Shown here: piece after piece, positions 13,875-14,081 of the stretch | Layout: every line of letters begins with the position of its first letter | Numbering within the stretch: the first letter of the stretch is position 1 | Source of the DNA: an uncultured Bacteroidota bacterium | GTDB lineage: Bacteria; Bacteroidota; Bacteroidia; Chitinophagales; Chitinophagaceae | Reading direction: 5' to 3' | Assembly (NCBI GenBank): GCA_903905685.1 | Contig: CAIVHI010000059.1 | Span: 1-14,081 of the forward strand | DNA length: 14,081 nt | Position numbers and translations under genes: made by a program | Notes under the pieces: model-generated | What the model was told of the DNA's origin: nothing | Database searches by the model: none | Seen by the model: only the letters and a program-made list of their open reading frames with translations

Positions 13875-13890
13875 GCATTCCATGGAATGC
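13875..13890. promoter_or_regulatory. Perfect 16-base palindrome upstream of the acyl-CoA reductase gene
   Basis: GCATTCCATGGAATGC equals its own reverse complement at all 16 positions. It lies 25 bases before the ATG at 13849 and about 20 bases downstream of the -7 box, so within the leader. It could be a dimeric repressor operator. As RNA it would form a 6-bp stem with a CAUG loop. Confidence 0.5.
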
Positions 13891-13908
13891 GGTACAGCCC
13901 GGACGAAA

Positions 13909-13916
13909 CAAAATTA
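13909..13916 (-). promoter_or_regulatory. -7 box for the acyl-CoA reductase-nadE operon
   Basis: The minus strand reads TAATTTTG, a full match to TAnnTTTG. The leader would be roughly 55 bases and would include the palindrome at 13875-13890. No TTG is present at the ideal -33 distance. Confidence 0.5.
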
Positions 13917-14021
13917 GATGTAAATGGGCGAAACCATTGCATTTGGCATTACCCTATAACGCCATTGCATTTTTTTGCACTCAAACCCGATTTTTAATGC
14001 GGTAAATTTCCGGCGACTCCT

Positions 14022-14029
14022 TAATTTTA
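14022..14029 (+). promoter_or_regulatory. Possible -7 box for the ferredoxin gene
   Basis: TAATTTTA followed by CG matches TAnnTTTG at 7 of 8 positions. It would start transcription near 14034, about 29 bases before the ATG at 14063. No -33 TTG is visible. Confidence 0.3.
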
Positions 14030-14062
14030 CGTTCGGTTTAACTTCTAAAATACCGGAAAGCT

Positions 14063-14081
14063 ATGGCAATCAAAATTACAG
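14063..14081 (+). CDS. Start of a probable 4Fe-4S ferredoxin (partial)
   Basis: Only MAIKIT is encoded before the window ends. This matches the usual first residues of the small 4Fe-4S dicluster ferredoxin of Bacteroidota, which is often divergent from the LuxC-family acyl-CoA reductase. The frame is open to the edge and the start is preceded by a plausible leader. No cysteine motif lies within the window, so the identification rests on these six residues plus position. Confidence 0.55.

Noticed and set aside
13352..14005. Plus-strand 217-codon frame opposite the acyl-CoA reductase gene
   Set aside because: Antisense shadow of a well-supported gene, running on through its promoter region.
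1..14081. CRISPR arrays, tRNAs, insertion sequences or phage genes
   Set aside because: No direct-repeat arrays, cloverleaf-like segments, transposase motifs or terminal inverted repeats were seen on either strand.

Overview
The window looks like a housekeeping stretch of a Bacteroidota chromosome. Four things point there: a PorQ-type and a GldH-type protein (type IX secretion and gliding), a type III glutamine synthetase, a LuxC-family acyl-CoA reductase divergent from a ferredoxin, and several Bacteroidota-type promoters (TAnnTTTG at -7; TTG about 19 bases further upstream in the two best cases). Shine-Dalgarno motifs are largely absent. GC is moderate to high in genes and low in spacers. 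A Chitinophagia-like lineage is possible, but I cannot fix the rank from sequence alone. I see no insertion sequence, prophage, CRISPR, tRNA or rRNA.

Layout: positions 1-423 hold no convincing gene. A small uncharacterised basic-tailed protein follows on the minus strand (424-666). Then comes a plus-strand run: a TPR/PD40/OmpA outer-membrane protein with PorE-like architecture (781-2691), enoyl-ACP reductase FabI (2794-3609) and PorQ (3687-4799). A minus-strand block follows, read from right to left: Sfp-type phosphopantetheinyl transferase (9169-8537), glutamine synthetase III (8439-6247) and a soluble GAF histidine kinase (6056-4866). Divergent from the transferase is gldH (9261-9749), which converges on an uncharacterised exported protein (10313-9792). 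Next is hpt (10475-11011, plus), converging on a probable operon of acyl-CoA reductase (13849-12857) and nadE (12837-11152). At the right edge a 4Fe-4S ferredoxin gene begins on the plus strand (14063 onwards).

Functional themes: secretion and surface (PorE-like, PorQ, GldH), fatty-acid and acyl-carrier chemistry (FabI, phosphopantetheinyl transferase, acyl-CoA reductase), nitrogen assimilation with an orphan sensor kinase (glutamine synthetase, histidine kinase), and purine/NAD metabolism (Hpt, NadE). Promoter motifs settle two start codons (glnA at 8439, the exported protein at 10313) and suggest that the transferase mRNA is leaderless.

No clear undescribed multi-gene system is visible. 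The items most worth checking are regulatory: a mirror-image divergent promoter pair at 9171-9229, a perfect 16-base palindrome in the acyl-CoA reductase leader, a strong GC-rich hairpin in the hpt leader, and a strand-asymmetric hairpin between glnA and the kinase.
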